Source: Altererythrobacter sp. BO-6 (GTDB lineage: Bacteria; Pseudomonadota; Alphaproteobacteria; Sphingomonadales; Sphingomonadaceae). From it: a DNA stretch of 64,000 nt. Shown here in pieces: positions 40,664-50,482 of the stretch. The translations under genes and the position numbers were made by a program. Every line of letters begins with the position of its first letter. Within the stretch, counting starts at the first letter, position 1. Under the pieces are notes generated by a model, which did not search any database, was not told the DNA's origin, and worked only from the letters and a program-made list of their open reading frames with translations. Where the stretch lies: positions 2,585,001 through 2,649,000 of the forward strand of contig NZ_CP049259.1 in assembly GCF_011047315.1 (NCBI RefSeq), given 5' to 3'.

Positions 40664-41869
40664 TATGCTTTCATTGCAGCGAAGCCTTGCGCGAGATCTG
40701 CGATCAGATCCTGCGGGTCTTCCAAACCTATCGAGAGTCTCAACGCCTAACCGGTCTTGCGGGTCCCATCCAGTGCGGGGCCAATTGCTCGCGGTTCGGA
40801 TCGATGCCGGATCAAACGGGAGGGCCAAGCTCTCGAAGCCGCCCCAGCTGTAGCCGATACCGAACAGTTCGAGCGCGTCGACCAGCCGCGCGCGCGCCGC
40901 TTCATCGCTACCCTTCAGCACGAAGCTGAACAGCCCGCAGCCGCCGCTGAAATCGCGGTTCCACAGCTGACAGCCTGCGTCCGCAGGTAGCATCGGGCAT
41001 AAAACATGCGCGACTTCGGGCCGCTGTGCGAGCCAGGAGGCGATTTCGACCGCACTCGCGGTCGATTTCTGGAGCCGCACGCCCATGGTACGCAGGCCGC
41101 GCAGCGCCAGCGCCGCATCGTCGGGCGAAACCACCTGGCCAAGCTGCTGGCTCGTGATGCGCAGGGCGCGGTACCAGCGCTCGCCGGCACTGGCCGAACC
41201 CATCATCAGGTCAGAGTGGCCGCCGACGTGCTTGGTCAGGCTCATCACGCTGATGTCGCAGCCATGTTGCAGTGCAGGGAAACCGAGCGGCGTAGCCCAA
41301 GTGTTGTCGATCAGGCTTATCGCACCATGTGCGCGGGCGATTGCCGCCATAGCAGGCACATCGGACACCTCCATGGTCAGGCTGCCCGGGCATTCGAGCC
41401 ACACTGCGCGGGTGCGGTCGCAAAAGGCTGCGCGGTAGGCATCGATGTTCAGCGGATCGAAGAAGCGATGTTCGACTCCCCACTTCTTGAGCAGGCCCTG
41501 CGCCATCAGGCGGCTCGGTTCATAGGAATTGTCGCTCAACAGCAGCACGTCGCCCGGCCGCAGCACCGCCATCAGCGCACCGGCGATGGCGGCGACCCCG
41601 CTGGGATAGAGCACCGTGCCTTGGGCGCCCGGCTCCAGCTCGGTCAGTGCTTCGGCCAGCGCCCATTGCGTTGGGGCGCCGCGCCGCCCGTAATAGAAAG
41701 TGCCGTCTTCGTTGCCGCCCACGGCCGCCTTGCGGTCAGCCTCGCTGGCATAAAGATGCGTGCTGGCGCGCCACACCGGTGGATTGACGACCGGCCCGGT
41801 CCATTCCCGCTTGCGCCCGGCTTCGACCAGCTTCGTAGCCGGTCCGTGCTCCTTGCGATCCTTGCTCAC
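40663..41869 (-). CDS. metC: Cystathionine beta-lyase / Cys-Met metabolism PLP enzyme, apparent frameshift
   Basis: Fold-type I PLP enzyme of about 401 residues, cleaving cystathionine or making homocysteine from sulfide. The PLP lysine lies in SLTKHVGGHSD and the phosphate-binding segment in YPSGVAAI. Near the end one extra base at about 40741 shifts the frame: without it the protein ends RLGVRLSIGLEDPQDLIADL (C-terminal signature), then stops at 40663. As written it runs into the MscS gene as a 757-codon frame. It begins with GTG in a GTGA overlap with the sulfurtransferase gene. MetC versus MetZ is not settled. Confidence 0.87.
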
Positions 41870-42708
41870 AGCGAGACCGTGGCCTTGGGCGTGCGCGGAT
41901 CGCTGCCCCAGTCGAGCCAGCTGCCGTCATATAGCGCGGTGTCGTCATGGCCGGCGAGGTGCATGGCAAACAGCAAGACGCAGGCGGTTACGCCGCTGCC
42001 GCAAGTGGTCACCACCGGCTGGCCGAGGTCGATCCCGGCGTCGGAAAAGGCCTTGCGCAATTCGGCCGGGGATTTGAAGGTGCCATCGTCCCGGTAGAGC
42101 TGGCCGAAGGGGAGGTTGCACGAACCGGGAATATGCCCGGTCGGTTGGCCGTGTACGGTGTCCACGGTTGTGCCGCTGAAACGCCCCTTGTCGCGCGCGT
42201 CGAGCACCTGCTCCGCGCAGCTGTCGAGATTGGCGAGCATATCCGCCTTGAAGCGGATGCGCGCGGGCGCCGGGAGCGAGAACGAAGATGCCCGCGCAAC
42301 TGTCGGCTCGTCGCTGTCGAGCGGGCGACCCTCTGCCTTCCACTTGGCGAGACCGCCATCGAGGATTGCGACATTTGCCAGGCCATGCGCGCGGCACAGG
42401 AACCAGGCGCGTGCCGCCGTCTTCACCGCGGAATCGTCATAGAACACGATCCGGCTGGCGGGGCTGGCACCGCATTTCGTCAGCTCCATCGCCAACTGCT
42501 CGGGGCGGGGCAGCGCCTGTGGCACGTCGGAAGTGTCATCGACCAGAGTTGCCAGGTCGAAGAAACGCGCGCCTGGAATATGGGCGGTGGCATATTCGGC
42601 CTTCGCGTCGCGCCCGGCGGCGGGCAGGTGACGCGATGCATCGAGCACAACCAGATCGGCGTCGCCCAGCCGCTCGGCAAGCCATCCCGTGGAAACGAGA
42701 CTATCCAT
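41866..42708 (-). CDS. sseA: 3-mercaptopyruvate/thiosulfate sulfurtransferase
   Basis: Two-domain rhodanese of 280 residues transferring sulfane sulfur from mercaptopyruvate or thiosulfate. The active-site loop CGSGVTAC with the catalytic Cys lies in the C-terminal domain; this loop favours mercaptopyruvate. The start MDSLVSTGWLAERL is the conserved family start; the longer upstream frame is not conserved. Its stop overlaps the metC-like gene, supporting a two-gene sulfur amino acid unit. Confidence 0.92.
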   Translation of the reverse strand: MDSLVSTGWLAERLGDADLVVLDASRHLPAAGRDAKAEYATAHIPGARFFDLATLVDDTSDVPQALPRPEQLAMELTKCGASPASRIVFYDDSAVKTAARAWFLCRAHGLANVAILDGGLAKWKAEGRPLDSDEPTVARASSFSLPAPARIRFKADMLANLDSCAEQVLDARDKGRFSGTTVDTVHGQPTGHIPGSCNLPFGQLYRDDGTFKSPAELRKAFSDAGIDLGQPVVTTCGSGVTACVLLFAMHLAGHDDTALYDGSWLDWGSDPRTPKATVSL

Positions 42709-42764
42709 CGCCCTCGGGACTAGCGCTGCATAGGCGCCGCGTCGAGAGGGTTGGCGCACCCGTT

Positions 42765-43871
42765 TCAGTCGAGCGGGCGAACTTGCACCCCGTCGTAGCT
42801 GCCCGGCGGGCCGTTCAGAGGCAGCGGATGCACCCTGCCACCCGCTACGCCTGATCCAATCCCGACGAGATAGGTGGCGAGGTGGGGTTCCATTCCTTCG
42901 CCTTCGATCCGCAGGCGGGCCATCGGCACGCACAGCGGCACTTGCCCCTGCTGGAACAGTTCCACTGCGCTGATCGGCAAGCGCAATTCGCCGCTTACGG
43001 TTGCACTCTGATGCGGCCCGAGCCGATCGAGCGCAGCGTTTGTCGGCAGGTTTGTCTCAGCGGTGGCAATTTGTTGCTCCACCGGCAGGTTGCGCCGGGC
43101 GCTGGCAAGATCGGCTGAAACGGCAAGATCGCGCAAGGTCCGGTCGGATCGGTTGGCAAGGGTAAGCCGGTATTTCAGCGTCAGCGCCATGAAGCTGCGG
43201 GTAAGCTGCTCGACTTCGAGCGTTGCGGCGATCCGCGCTGGTGCAACGGCATCCGGAGAATGCGCAGGTGGAGACGCAACCACCGGTCGTTCGATAGTCG
43301 GCGCTTGCACTGGTGCGCGCCGCCGCGCGATCCACCAGCCGCCGGCTAGCCCGGCCAGCAGGGCACCCAGCAGGCCCGCTGCCCACGGCCACCATTGCGG
43401 GAGAGTGGCGGATGCTTCAGTCGATGGCAGGCCCACTTCCGGAACTTCCGGGCTCGCCGGAGCGATCGGCTCAGGTGTAAAACTGGGCAGCTCCTCAAGC
43501 GCGGACGGGCTGGGTGAGGGCGATGGAACGGGTGCTGGTGGCTGTGCTGCCGACTGATTGGGCGAAGCGGCAGGCGCTTGGCGCTGTGCTGCTTGTGGTC
43601 TGGTTGATTCCGCACTCGGCGAGGGTGCGGGCGTGGGCGTCACTTCCGGCGGGGTTGTCGGAACGGGCGTTGGAGTGGGTGTAGACGTCGGAATGACGCG
43701 CGGGCGCACTGGCACCGGGCCGGTGTCGTCCACCGGGCCTTCCACTGTCGGCGTCGGCGTGGGGCCGGGCGGCAGAGTGAAGTCCTGCGCGCGCTGCTGT
43801 TGGGCCGCCAATGGCGCGGCCATCAGGGCAAGTGCAATTGCAGTCGGATAGGGGGCAGGGCGGATCATCAT
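42765..43871 (-). CDS. Membrane-anchored protein with Pro/Thr/Ser-rich linker, unknown function
   Basis: A 368-residue protein: signal peptide (ALMAAPLAAQQ), then about 110 residues of Pro-Thr and Pro-Ser repeats, one transmembrane helix (about 160-180, WPWAAGLLGALLAGLAGGWW) with an Arg-rich stop, and a beta-rich C-terminal domain on the cytoplasmic side (TLKYRLTLANRSDRTLRDL). The repeat region looks like a wall-spanning stalk. No family recognised. Divergent from queF. Confidence 0.7.
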   Translation of the reverse strand: MMIRPAPYPTAIALALMAAPLAAQQQRAQDFTLPPGPTPTPTVEGPVDDTGPVPVRPRVIPTSTPTPTPVPTTPPEVTPTPAPSPSAESTRPQAAQRQAPAASPNQSAAQPPAPVPSPSPSPSALEELPSFTPEPIAPASPEVPEVGLPSTEASATLPQWWPWAAGLLGALLAGLAGGWWIARRRAPVQAPTIERPVVASPPAHSPDAVAPARIAATLEVEQLTRSFMALTLKYRLTLANRSDRTLRDLAVSADLASARRNLPVEQQIATAETNLPTNAALDRLGPHQSATVSGELRLPISAVELFQQGQVPLCVPMARLRIEGEGMEPHLATYLVGIGSGVAGGRVHPLPLNGPPGSYDGVQVRPLD

Positions 43872-43976
43872 GGCTGCGTAGCAGGGTCAAGCGGGAGGCG
43901 CGCTGAATAGGCACTTAACCCGCGCAGTGCCAGCCAATCTCTTGCGCTGCGCGTCACTTCGCGGCAACAGCGCTGC

Positions 43977-44436
43977 ATGAGCGACACACCCACCCCCCCA
44001 ATTCCTCGGCAAGCAGAGCGAATTGCCCGCTTCGCCTGAGCAGGCACAGCTCGATTACGTGCCCAATCCGCGTGAAGGCGCGCTGTATCTGGTGCGTTTT
44101 GCCGCGCCTGAATTCACTTCGCTGTGCCCGGTGACGGGTCAGCCCGATTTCGCGCATCTCGTGATCGATTATGCGCCGGGCAAGACGATCGTCGAATCGA
44201 AGAGCCTGAAGCTGTTCCTGGGCAGCTTTCGTAATCACAGCGGCTTTCACGAGGATGTGACGGTCGGCATCGGCCAGCGCCTCGCCGCTGAAATGAAGCC
44301 ACAATGGTTGCGGATCGGCGGCTACTGGTATCCGCGCGGCGGGATCCCGATCGACGTCTTCTGGCAGACCGGCCCCGCCCCGCAAGGACTGTGGGTGCCG
44401 GATCAGGGCGTGGCGAGCTATCGCGGCCGCGGCTGA
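43977..44436 (+). CDS. queF: NADPH-dependent 7-cyano-7-deazaguanine reductase, apparent frameshift
   Basis: Reduces preQ0 to preQ1 in queuosine biosynthesis. The conserved body (catalytic Cys50 in [24 protein letters not shown]) is open from 44023. The natural N-terminus [20 protein letters not shown] is recovered only if the C7 run at 43993-43999 is read as C6; as written the frame from the ATG stops after 20 residues. Corrected length is 152, the short single-domain (B. subtilis-type) QueF. A homopolymer overcall is likely. Confidence 0.9.
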
Positions 44437-44448
44437 GCAGGCGCAGCA

Positions 44449-44467
44449 CGCGATCCGATAGATCGCG
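44449..44467 (+). other. Hairpin between queF and putA
   Basis: CGCGATC and GATCGCG form a perfect 7-bp stem with loop CGATA, 12 nt after the queF stop. No T-tract follows, so it is not a clear intrinsic terminator; it may protect the 3' end of the queF message. Confidence 0.35.
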
Positions 44468-44515
44468 CGAACATTTGGCGCTAATGGCGCCGCCATCACA
44501 TCCAAAGGAATCGCC

Positions 44516-47500
44516 GTGGTTGCTTCCCCCGACGCTGCGCGCTTTGCCCGTTTCGCCCCGCCGATCAGCGAGCCCACACCGCTGCGGCGCGCAATCACCG
44601 CTGCCTATCGCTTGTCTGAGCCTGAAGCGGTTGCGCGGCTGATCGAAGCGGCCCGGGTATCGCCTGAGCAAAGCGAAGCGATTGCGACCGTCGCCCGGGG
44701 GCTGGTCACGCGGCTGCGTGAAAAGGGCCAGCGTGGCGGAGTTGAAGGGCTGGTCAAGGAATACTCGCTGTCGACACAGGAAGGCGTAGCGCTGATGTGC
44801 CTCGCCGAAGCGCTCTTGCGCGTGCCCGATAGTGCCACGCGCGACGCACTGATCCGTGACAAGATCGCGGCCGGCAACTGGCGCGCGCATCTGGGCGATG
44901 GCCGCTCGATCTTCGTCAACGCGGCGACCTGGGGGCTGGTGGTTTCAGGCAAGCTGGTCAGCCCGGTACAGGAAGGCGGGCTGTCCTCGGCATTGACCGG
45001 CCTGATCAAGCGCGCGGGGGAGCCGGTGATCCGCGGCGGGGTGAACCTGGCGATGGAGATGATGGGCGAACAGTTCGTCACCGGCGAAACCATCGGCGAA
45101 GCGCTCAAGCGCGCGCGCAAGCAGGAAGAGATCGGCTTTACCTATAGCTATGACATGCTGGGCGAAGCGGCGATGACCATGCGCGACGCGGATCGATACT
45201 ACGCGGATTACGAGCGCGCGATCCACGCCATTGGCAAGGCGGCGGCGGGGCGCGGTGTCTATTCCGGGCCCGGCATCTCGATCAAGCTGTCGGCGCTGCA
45301 TCCGCGTTACCAGCGCTCGCAAGTCGATCGCGTGATGGGCGAACTGTTGCCGCGTGTGCGCACGCTGGCGCTAATGGCCAAGAGCTATGATATCGGTCTC
45401 AACATCGATGCCGAAGAGGCCGACCGGCTCGAATTGTCGCTCGATATCCTTGAGGCGCTGGCGCTCGATCCGGAGCTCGTGGGCTGGGACGGGCTCGGCT
45501 TCGTAGTCCAGGCCTATGGCAAGCGCTGCCCCTTCGTGATCGACTTGATTATCGACCTGGCCCAGCGCTCGGGCCACCGGATCATGGTGCGGCTGGTCAA
45601 GGGCGCCTATTGGGACAGTGAGGTCAAGCGCGCTCAGGTCGATGGCTTGCCTGACTTTCCGGTGTTCACCCGCAAGGTGCATACCGACGTCAGCTATCTT
45701 GCCTGCGCCAGGAAGCTGCTTGCGGCGCGCACAGATGTCTTTCCCCAATTCGCGACGCACAATGCCCAGACGCTGGCCGCGATCTATCACCTCGCGGGTG
45801 ACGACTTCAGCATCGGCGATTACGAGTTCCAGTGCCTCCACGGCATGGGCGAGGCGCTGTATGAGGAGGTGGTCGGCAAGGGTAAGCTCGACCGGCCATG
45901 TCGCATCTATGCGCCGGTCGGCACGCATGAGACGCTGCTCGCCTATCTCGTCCGGCGCTTGCTGGAAAACGGCGCAAACTCGTCATTCGTCAACCGTATC
46001 TGGGACGAAAATGTCTCGGTCGAGGAGCTCGCCGCCGATCCCGTGACCGAAGCGGAAGCGATCGAACCGGTTGGCTCGCCGCATCCGGTAATCAAGCTGC
46101 CGTCAGAGCTCTATCCCGATCGTGCCAATTCGCGCGGGCTGGACCTGAGCGACGAAGGGGTGCTGGCGCAGCTTTCGGACGCGCTGACGGCCAGCGTGGC
46201 ACAGGAATGGCGCGCCGAACCGAGTTTTGCCGACGATGCAGAGGCTCACGCTCGGCCCGTCACCAACCCGGCCGATCATGCAGACGTTGTGGGCGAAGCG
46301 ATCTGGGCCTGCGCAGAAGGCGCGGCAAATGCCGCACAGCGCGCTGCAGCGGCTTTCCCCGGTTGGGCGGCCACGCCGGTTGCTGAACGCGCGGCCTCGC
46401 TCGAACGCGCGGCCGATTTGCTCGACGCGCGGATGGAGCCGCTGCTCGGCCTGATCATGCGCGAGGCGGGTAAGTCCGCACCCAACGTCATCGCGGAAGT
46501 GCGAGAGGCAGTCGACTTCCTGCGTTATTATGCGCAGCAGGCGCGCGATGGGCTACAGGGCGCGGAAGCGATCGGCCCGATGGTGTGCATCAGCCCGTGG
46601 AACTTCCCGCTGGCAATCTTCACCGGGCAGGTCGCCGCCGCACTGATTGCGGGCAACACGGTGCTGGCCAAGCCGGCCGAGGAAACTCCGCTGATCGCGG
46701 CGCAGGCGGTGGCCATCCTGCATGAAGCGGGCGTGCCGCACGATGTGGTGCAGCTGGTGCCGGGCGCGGGCGAGATCGGCGGCGCTCTGGTTGCTGCGCC
46801 TGAGACCTGCGGGGTGATCTTCACCGGTTCGACCGAGGTGGCCAAGCTGATCCAGCGGCAGCTGGCCAAGCGCACGTTGCCCGATGGCGCGCCGATCCCG
46901 CTGATCGCGGAGACCGGCGGGCAGAACGCGATGGTGGTCGACAGTTCGGCACTGCCAGAACAGGTGGTGCGCGACGTGATCGCCAGCGCCTTTGACAGCG
47001 CGGGCCAGCGCTGTTCGGCTCTGCGGATCCTGTGCGTGCAGCAGGATATTGCCGACGAGTTGATGGAGATGCTGCGCGGTGCGCTGAAGGAATTGCGCGT
47101 CGGATCAACGGATCGACTGAGTGTCGACGTTGGGCCGGTGATCACCGCCGAAGCGCAGGGCACGATCAATGCGCATATCGCGCGGATGCGTGTCGCCGGG
47201 CAGCGGGTCGAGCAACTCGAGCTGGACGCCGGAGCCGCGCGCGGCACCTTTGTGGCGCCGACAATTATCGAAATCGACGATATCGGTCAGCTCAGCCGCG
47301 AAGTTTTCGGCCCCGTGCTCCACGTGCTGCGCTATCGTCGGCGCGACCTGGCCGAAGTGCTGCGCCAGATCCGCGCGACCGGCTATGGCCTCACATTTGG
47401 GGTGCACAGCCGTATCGACGAGACCATCGCTGAAATCATCGGCCAGGTTGAGGTCGGCAATATCTACGTCAATCGCAATGTCATCGGCGCGATCGTGGGG

Positions 47501-48073
47501 GTGCAGCCCTTCGGCGGCAAGGGCCTGTCGGGCACCGGACCCAAAGCGGGCGGGCCGCTCTATCTTTCGCGGCTGGTCAAGCGTGCCGAGCCCAGCGCTG
47601 CTGTGCTGCGCGACGAGGCGGGCACGCCGATGCTCGGCCACATGACCGGGCTGCCCGGCCCCGTGGGCGAACGCAATCTCTATAGCGTCCATCCGCGCGG
47701 GCGGGTCCTGCTGCTCCCTACCTCGGAGCAGGGGTTGCAGGCACAGCTGCAAGCGGTCGCGGCGACCGGGAACAGCGCCGTCTTGCCGGAAGCGGCGCGG
47801 GCGCTTTACGAAGGACTTGGCCCTGCCGTTGCGGTCGAGTGGGTGACAGACTGGATCACCGAGCCGCCCTACGCACATGTGCTGATCGAAGAGGGCGGCC
47901 AGGATATCTGCACCGTCCTGCAGGCAATTGCGGCGAAGGACGGCCCGATCCCGATCGTGCAGCTCGGCGGCGACGCGCGCCCTTATCGCACCGACTGGAT
48001 GTTCGAAGAACTCGCCGTGTCGGTCGACACAACCGCTGCGGGCGGCAACGCCAGCCTCATGGCGGTGGTGTGA
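44516..48073 (+). CDS. putA: Bifunctional proline dehydrogenase / glutamate-semialdehyde dehydrogenase PutA
   Basis: Oxidises proline to glutamate in two steps. At 1185 residues it has the helical lead domain, the FAD-dependent proline dehydrogenase barrel (about 150-490, with GPGISIKLSALHPRY), the NAD-dependent aldehyde dehydrogenase (about 560-1020, ISPWNFPLAIF, catalytic Cys833 in GQRCSAL) and a C-terminal domain. The ribbon-helix-helix DNA-binding domain of E. coli PutA is missing, so it should not be an autorepressor. GTG start. Confidence 0.95.
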   Translation: MVASPDAARFARFAPPISEPTPLRRAITAAYRLSEPEAVARLIEAARVSPEQSEAIATVARGLVTRLREKGQRGGVEGLVKEYSLSTQEGVALMCLAEALLRVPDSATRDALIRDKIAAGNWRAHLGDGRSIFVNAATWGLVVSGKLVSPVQEGGLSSALTGLIKRAGEPVIRGGVNLAMEMMGEQFVTGETIGEALKRARKQEEIGFTYSYDMLGEAAMTMRDADRYYADYERAIHAIGKAAAGRGVYSGPGISIKLSALHPRYQRSQVDRVMGELLPRVRTLALMAKSYDIGLNIDAEEADRLELSLDILEALALDPELVGWDGLGFVVQAYGKRCPFVIDLIIDLAQRSGHRIMVRLVKGAYWDSEVKRAQVDGLPDFPVFTRKVHTDVSYLACARKLLAARTDVFPQFATHNAQTLAAIYHLAGDDFSIGDYEFQCLHGMGEALYEEVVGKGKLDRPCRIYAPVGTHETLLAYLVRRLLENGANSSFVNRIWDENVSVEELAADPVTEAEAIEPVGSPHPVIKLPSELYPDRANSRGLDLSDEGVLAQLSDALTASVAQEWRAEPSFADDAEAHARPVTNPADHADVVGEAIWACAEGAANAAQRAAAAFPGWAATPVAERAASLERAADLLDARMEPLLGLIMREAGKSAPNVIAEVREAVDFLRYYAQQARDGLQGAEAIGPMVCISPWNFPLAIFTGQVAAALIAGNTVLAKPAEETPLIAAQAVAILHEAGVPHDVVQLVPGAGEIGGALVAAPETCGVIFTGSTEVAKLIQRQLAKRTLPDGAPIPLIAETGGQNAMVVDSSALPEQVVRDVIASAFDSAGQRCSALRILCVQQDIADELMEMLRGALKELRVGSTDRLSVDVGPVITAEAQGTINAHIARMRVAGQRVEQLELDAGAARGTFVAPTIIEIDDIGQLSREVFGPVLHVLRYRRRDLAEVLRQIRATGYGLTFGVHSRIDETIAEIIGQVEVGNIYVNRNVIGAIVGVQPFGGKGLSGTGPKAGGPLYLSRLVKRAEPSAAVLRDEAGTPMLGHMTGLPGPVGERNLYSVHPRGRVLLLPTSEQGLQAQLQAVAATGNSAVLPEAARALYEGLGPAVAVEWVTDWITEPPYAHVLIEEGGQDICTVLQAIAAKDGPIPIVQLGGDARPYRTDWMFEELAVSVDTTAAGGNASLMAVV

Positions 48074-48089
48074 GATCCTGCAGAAGCGA

Positions 48090-48165
48090 TGGTGCCGGTT
48101 AGAGGATTCGAACCCCTGGCCTGATGATTACAAATCAACTGCTCTACCAACTGAGCTAAACCGGC
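48090..48165 (-). tRNA. tRNA-Thr, anticodon TGT
   Basis: 76-nt cloverleaf with encoded CCA. Acceptor stem GCCGGTT/AACCGGC is perfect; D arm GCTCAGTTGGTAGAGC and T arm with GGTTCGAATCC are standard. The anticodon loop TTTGTAA gives TGT (codon ACA); the anticodon stem GTTGA/TCATC has one T-T mismatch. It is convergent with putA. Confidence 0.94.
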
Positions 48166-48218
48166 ACTTTCTTTTCGACCTACCGCTTTGAAGCCTGAAG
48201 CGCGAGCGCCCGCTAGCC

Positions 48219-49184
48219 CTAAACCGCGCCGAAAGTCCAGCCTTCTGTGCGTGCAATGTCTGGTGAAAGGTCTTCCGGGCGCCAATAGGCCGGTTCATGG
48301 CCGATCTTGCGCAGCCAGGCGGCGGTGACCAGCGCATCGGATGAATGATCGTCTATCGGACCTTCGCCTCGCACGCCTGGTGAATCGAGCTGGCTCAGTG
48401 CCGCATTCAAATCTTCATAGGTTCGCAGCTTGGTTTTCGCGCCGCCCACACCGCCGCCACGCGCCGCTATGCTGGTGTACATTTCGACTACAACCGGTCC
48501 TTCTTGCGGTAGTGCATCTATCGGCCAGACCGAGACGTGGCCCTGTAACCTGTGTAGCATCCGCATGCCGGTGAGCGAGCTTTTGCCGACCTGCGCCGCG
48601 CCGACCAGGTTGAAATTGCTGACCGGGCGCACACCTTGTGCGCGCTGGGCCTGCTCGGCCACGCGGAAGCGCCCTTCGCGGGTTGCAGCATCGGGCAAGT
48701 GAAACCGGTCACCCACGTGATCCTTTGCATGACGGAAATAGCGCGAGGCTTCGGGGTGGGCGACAAAGCTCCCGCATTCGAGATGCGGATCGCCGCGGCA
48801 GATATCGTCAATCAGTGCCCACAGTTCCCTCGCATCCGATGGACTTGCACTCCAGCCCGGAAAGAACGACTCCGCATCGGCAAAGGGCAGCGAAATGCCC
48901 AGGTCCATGCCCACCAGCGTGTCATGCGGCAAGTCTTCGCGCAGCAGCGCCAGCACATCCTCGCGCGCCCAGCCGCGCGCCGGTGGGCTGACGAGTACGG
49001 GCGGGCCCCCAGAGGCATCGGCGAGCGCAAGTGCTATGCCTTTGTGCCGTTCGCCTTTGGCGCCGGACCAGTCGATCGCCAGGAAATGTGTGAAGCTACG
49101 GATTGCGCCGCTCCCGCCGCAGCTTGTCCCAATAGTCGAGCCGCTTGGCGATCTCTCGCTCGAAACCGCGTTCGACCGGGGCAT
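48219..49184 (-). CDS. RNase H-like (DUF429-type) hypothetical protein, start unclear
   Basis: Cytoplasmic protein opening with FLAIDWSGAKG and continuing VGMDLGISLPF, a pattern like the RNase H-fold DUF429 families, and ending in DDHSSDALVTAAWL. Catalytic activity is not shown. Conserved sequence starts at about 49090, just at the rarA stop, but there is no ATG, GTG or TTG there. The nearest standard in-frame start is the ATG at 49184, inside rarA. Either a rare start codon or a base error is possible. Transcribed with rarA. Confidence 0.65.
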   Translation of the reverse strand: MPRSNAVSSERSPSGSTIGTSCGGSGAIRSFTHFLAIDWSGAKGERHKGIALALADASGGPPVLVSPPARGWAREDVLALLREDLPHDTLVGMDLGISLPFADAESFFPGWSASPSDARELWALIDDICRGDPHLECGSFVAHPEASRYFRHAKDHVGDRFHLPDAATREGRFRVAEQAQRAQGVRPVSNFNLVGAAQVGKSSLTGMRMLHRLQGHVSVWPIDALPQEGPVVVEMYTSIAARGGGVGGAKTKLRTYEDLNAALSQLDSPGVRGEGPIDDHSSDALVTAAWLRKIGHEPAYWRPEDLSPDIARTEGWTFGAV

Positions 49185-50421
49185 AATAGGCCTGCGGCTG
49201 CATTCCTTCCGGCCAGTAGTCCGCGCCGGAAAAGCCGCCTTCCGCATCATGGTCATAGGCGTAGCTGGCACCATAGCCGATGTCCTTCATCAGTTTGGTG
49301 GGCGCGTTGAGGATATTTTGCGGTGGCATCAGGCTGCCCGTTTCCTTCGCGCTTTTCCACGCCGCCTTTTGCGCGGCATAGGCCGCATTCGATTTCGGCG
49401 CGGTGGCGCAATAGAGGCAGGCCTGCACGATCGCCAATTCGCCTTCCGGGCTGCCGAGGAAGTCATACGCGTCCTTCGCGGCAAGGCACTGGACCAGTGC
49501 TTGCGGATCGGCGAGCCCGATATCCTCGCTGGCGAACCGCACCAGGCGCCGCAGCACATAGAGCGGCTCTTCGCCAGCCACCAGCATTCGCGCGAGGTAA
49601 TAGAGTGCAGCCTGCGGATCTGAACCGCGTAGGCTCTTATGCAGCGCGCTGATGAGGTTATAGTGCCCTTCGCGGTCCTTGTCGTAAACCGCGACGCGGC
49701 GCTGCAGGAACTTGCCCAGTGCGGCTGGATCGAGCGGAGTTTCGATCTTGGCGTTGTAGAGCGTTTCGGCCTGGTTGAGCAGGAAACGTCCGTCGCCATC
49801 CGCGCTGGCGACCAGCGCTTCGCGCGCCTCGGGCGTCAGCGGCAGCGGGCCTTCGAGCTCTTCGGCGCGATCAAGCAGTTTGCCCAGCGCTTCGCTGTCC
49901 AGCCGGTGGAGGATCAGCACTTGTGCTCTGGAGAGCAGTGCGGCGTTGAGTTCGAAGCTGGGGTTCTCTGTCGTTGCACCGACCAGCGTCACCGTGCCGC
50001 GCTCCACGAAGGGGAGGAAGCCGTCCTGCTGCGCGCGGTTGAAGCGGTGGATCTCGTCCACGAACAGCAATGTCTTCTGGCCGGCAGCGGCGAATTTATC
50101 AGCTTCGGCGAACGCCTTCTTGAGGTCGGCCACGCCTGAGAATACAGCGCTCACGGCCACGAAACGGATACCAACGGCATCGGCCAGCAGACGGGCGATG
50201 CTGGTCTTGCCGGTACCAGGTGGGCCCCACAGGATCATGCTGGATAGACGGCCCGCCGCGACCATCCGCCCGATCGCGCCCTCCGGCCCGGTCAGGTGTT
50301 CCTGGCCGATGACTTCTGCCAAATTTCGCGGGCGCAAGCGGTCTGCCAACGGCGCGTCAGCGCTCGGCGCTTCCGGTGCACAATCGGTTGAAGCGGGATC
50401 GTCAGCAAACAAGTCGGCCAT
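49096..50421 (-). CDS. rarA: Replication-associated recombination protein RarA (MgsA) AAA ATPase
   Basis: Clamp-loader-like AAA+ ATPase acting at stalled replication forks. The protein has the Walker A GPPGTGKTS, Walker B FVDEIHRF, GATTENPSFELN sensor 1, and the C-terminal MgsA tetramerisation domain (DIGYGASYAYDHD). The ATG at 50421 (MADLFADD) is preferred, giving 441 residues; an in-frame ATG at 50484 adds 21 residues and would place the start inside the PadR operator. Divergent from the PadR gene. Confidence 0.93.
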   Translation of the reverse strand: MADLFADDPASTDCAPEAPSADAPLADRLRPRNLAEVIGQEHLTGPEGAIGRMVAAGRLSSMILWGPPGTGKTSIARLLADAVGIRFVAVSAVFSGVADLKKAFAEADKFAAAGQKTLLFVDEIHRFNRAQQDGFLPFVERGTVTLVGATTENPSFELNAALLSRAQVLILHRLDSEALGKLLDRAEELEGPLPLTPEAREALVASADGDGRFLLNQAETLYNAKIETPLDPAALGKFLQRRVAVYDKDREGHYNLISALHKSLRGSDPQAALYYLARMLVAGEEPLYVLRRLVRFASEDIGLADPQALVQCLAAKDAYDFLGSPEGELAIVQACLYCATAPKSNAAYAAQKAAWKSAKETGSLMPPQNILNAPTKLMKDIGYGASYAYDHDAEGGFSGADYWPEGMQPQAYYAPVERGFEREIAKRLDYWDKLRRERRNP

Positions 50422-50482
50422 TGGTCGATCTTCATAGGCCGTTCGTCGCTTGAATCCATACGGCTCTTGCGAAGCTGTATCC

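Noticed and set aside
39596..41869. Novel PLP-lyase/mechanosensitive channel fusion protein
   Set aside because: The lyase's normal C-terminus and stop exist in the adjacent frame and abut the MscS start; a one-base insertion explains the long frame.
43558..43851. Gly/Val-rich plus-strand ORF with repeats
   Set aside because: It is the complement of the Pro/Thr-rich stalk of the minus-strand membrane protein.
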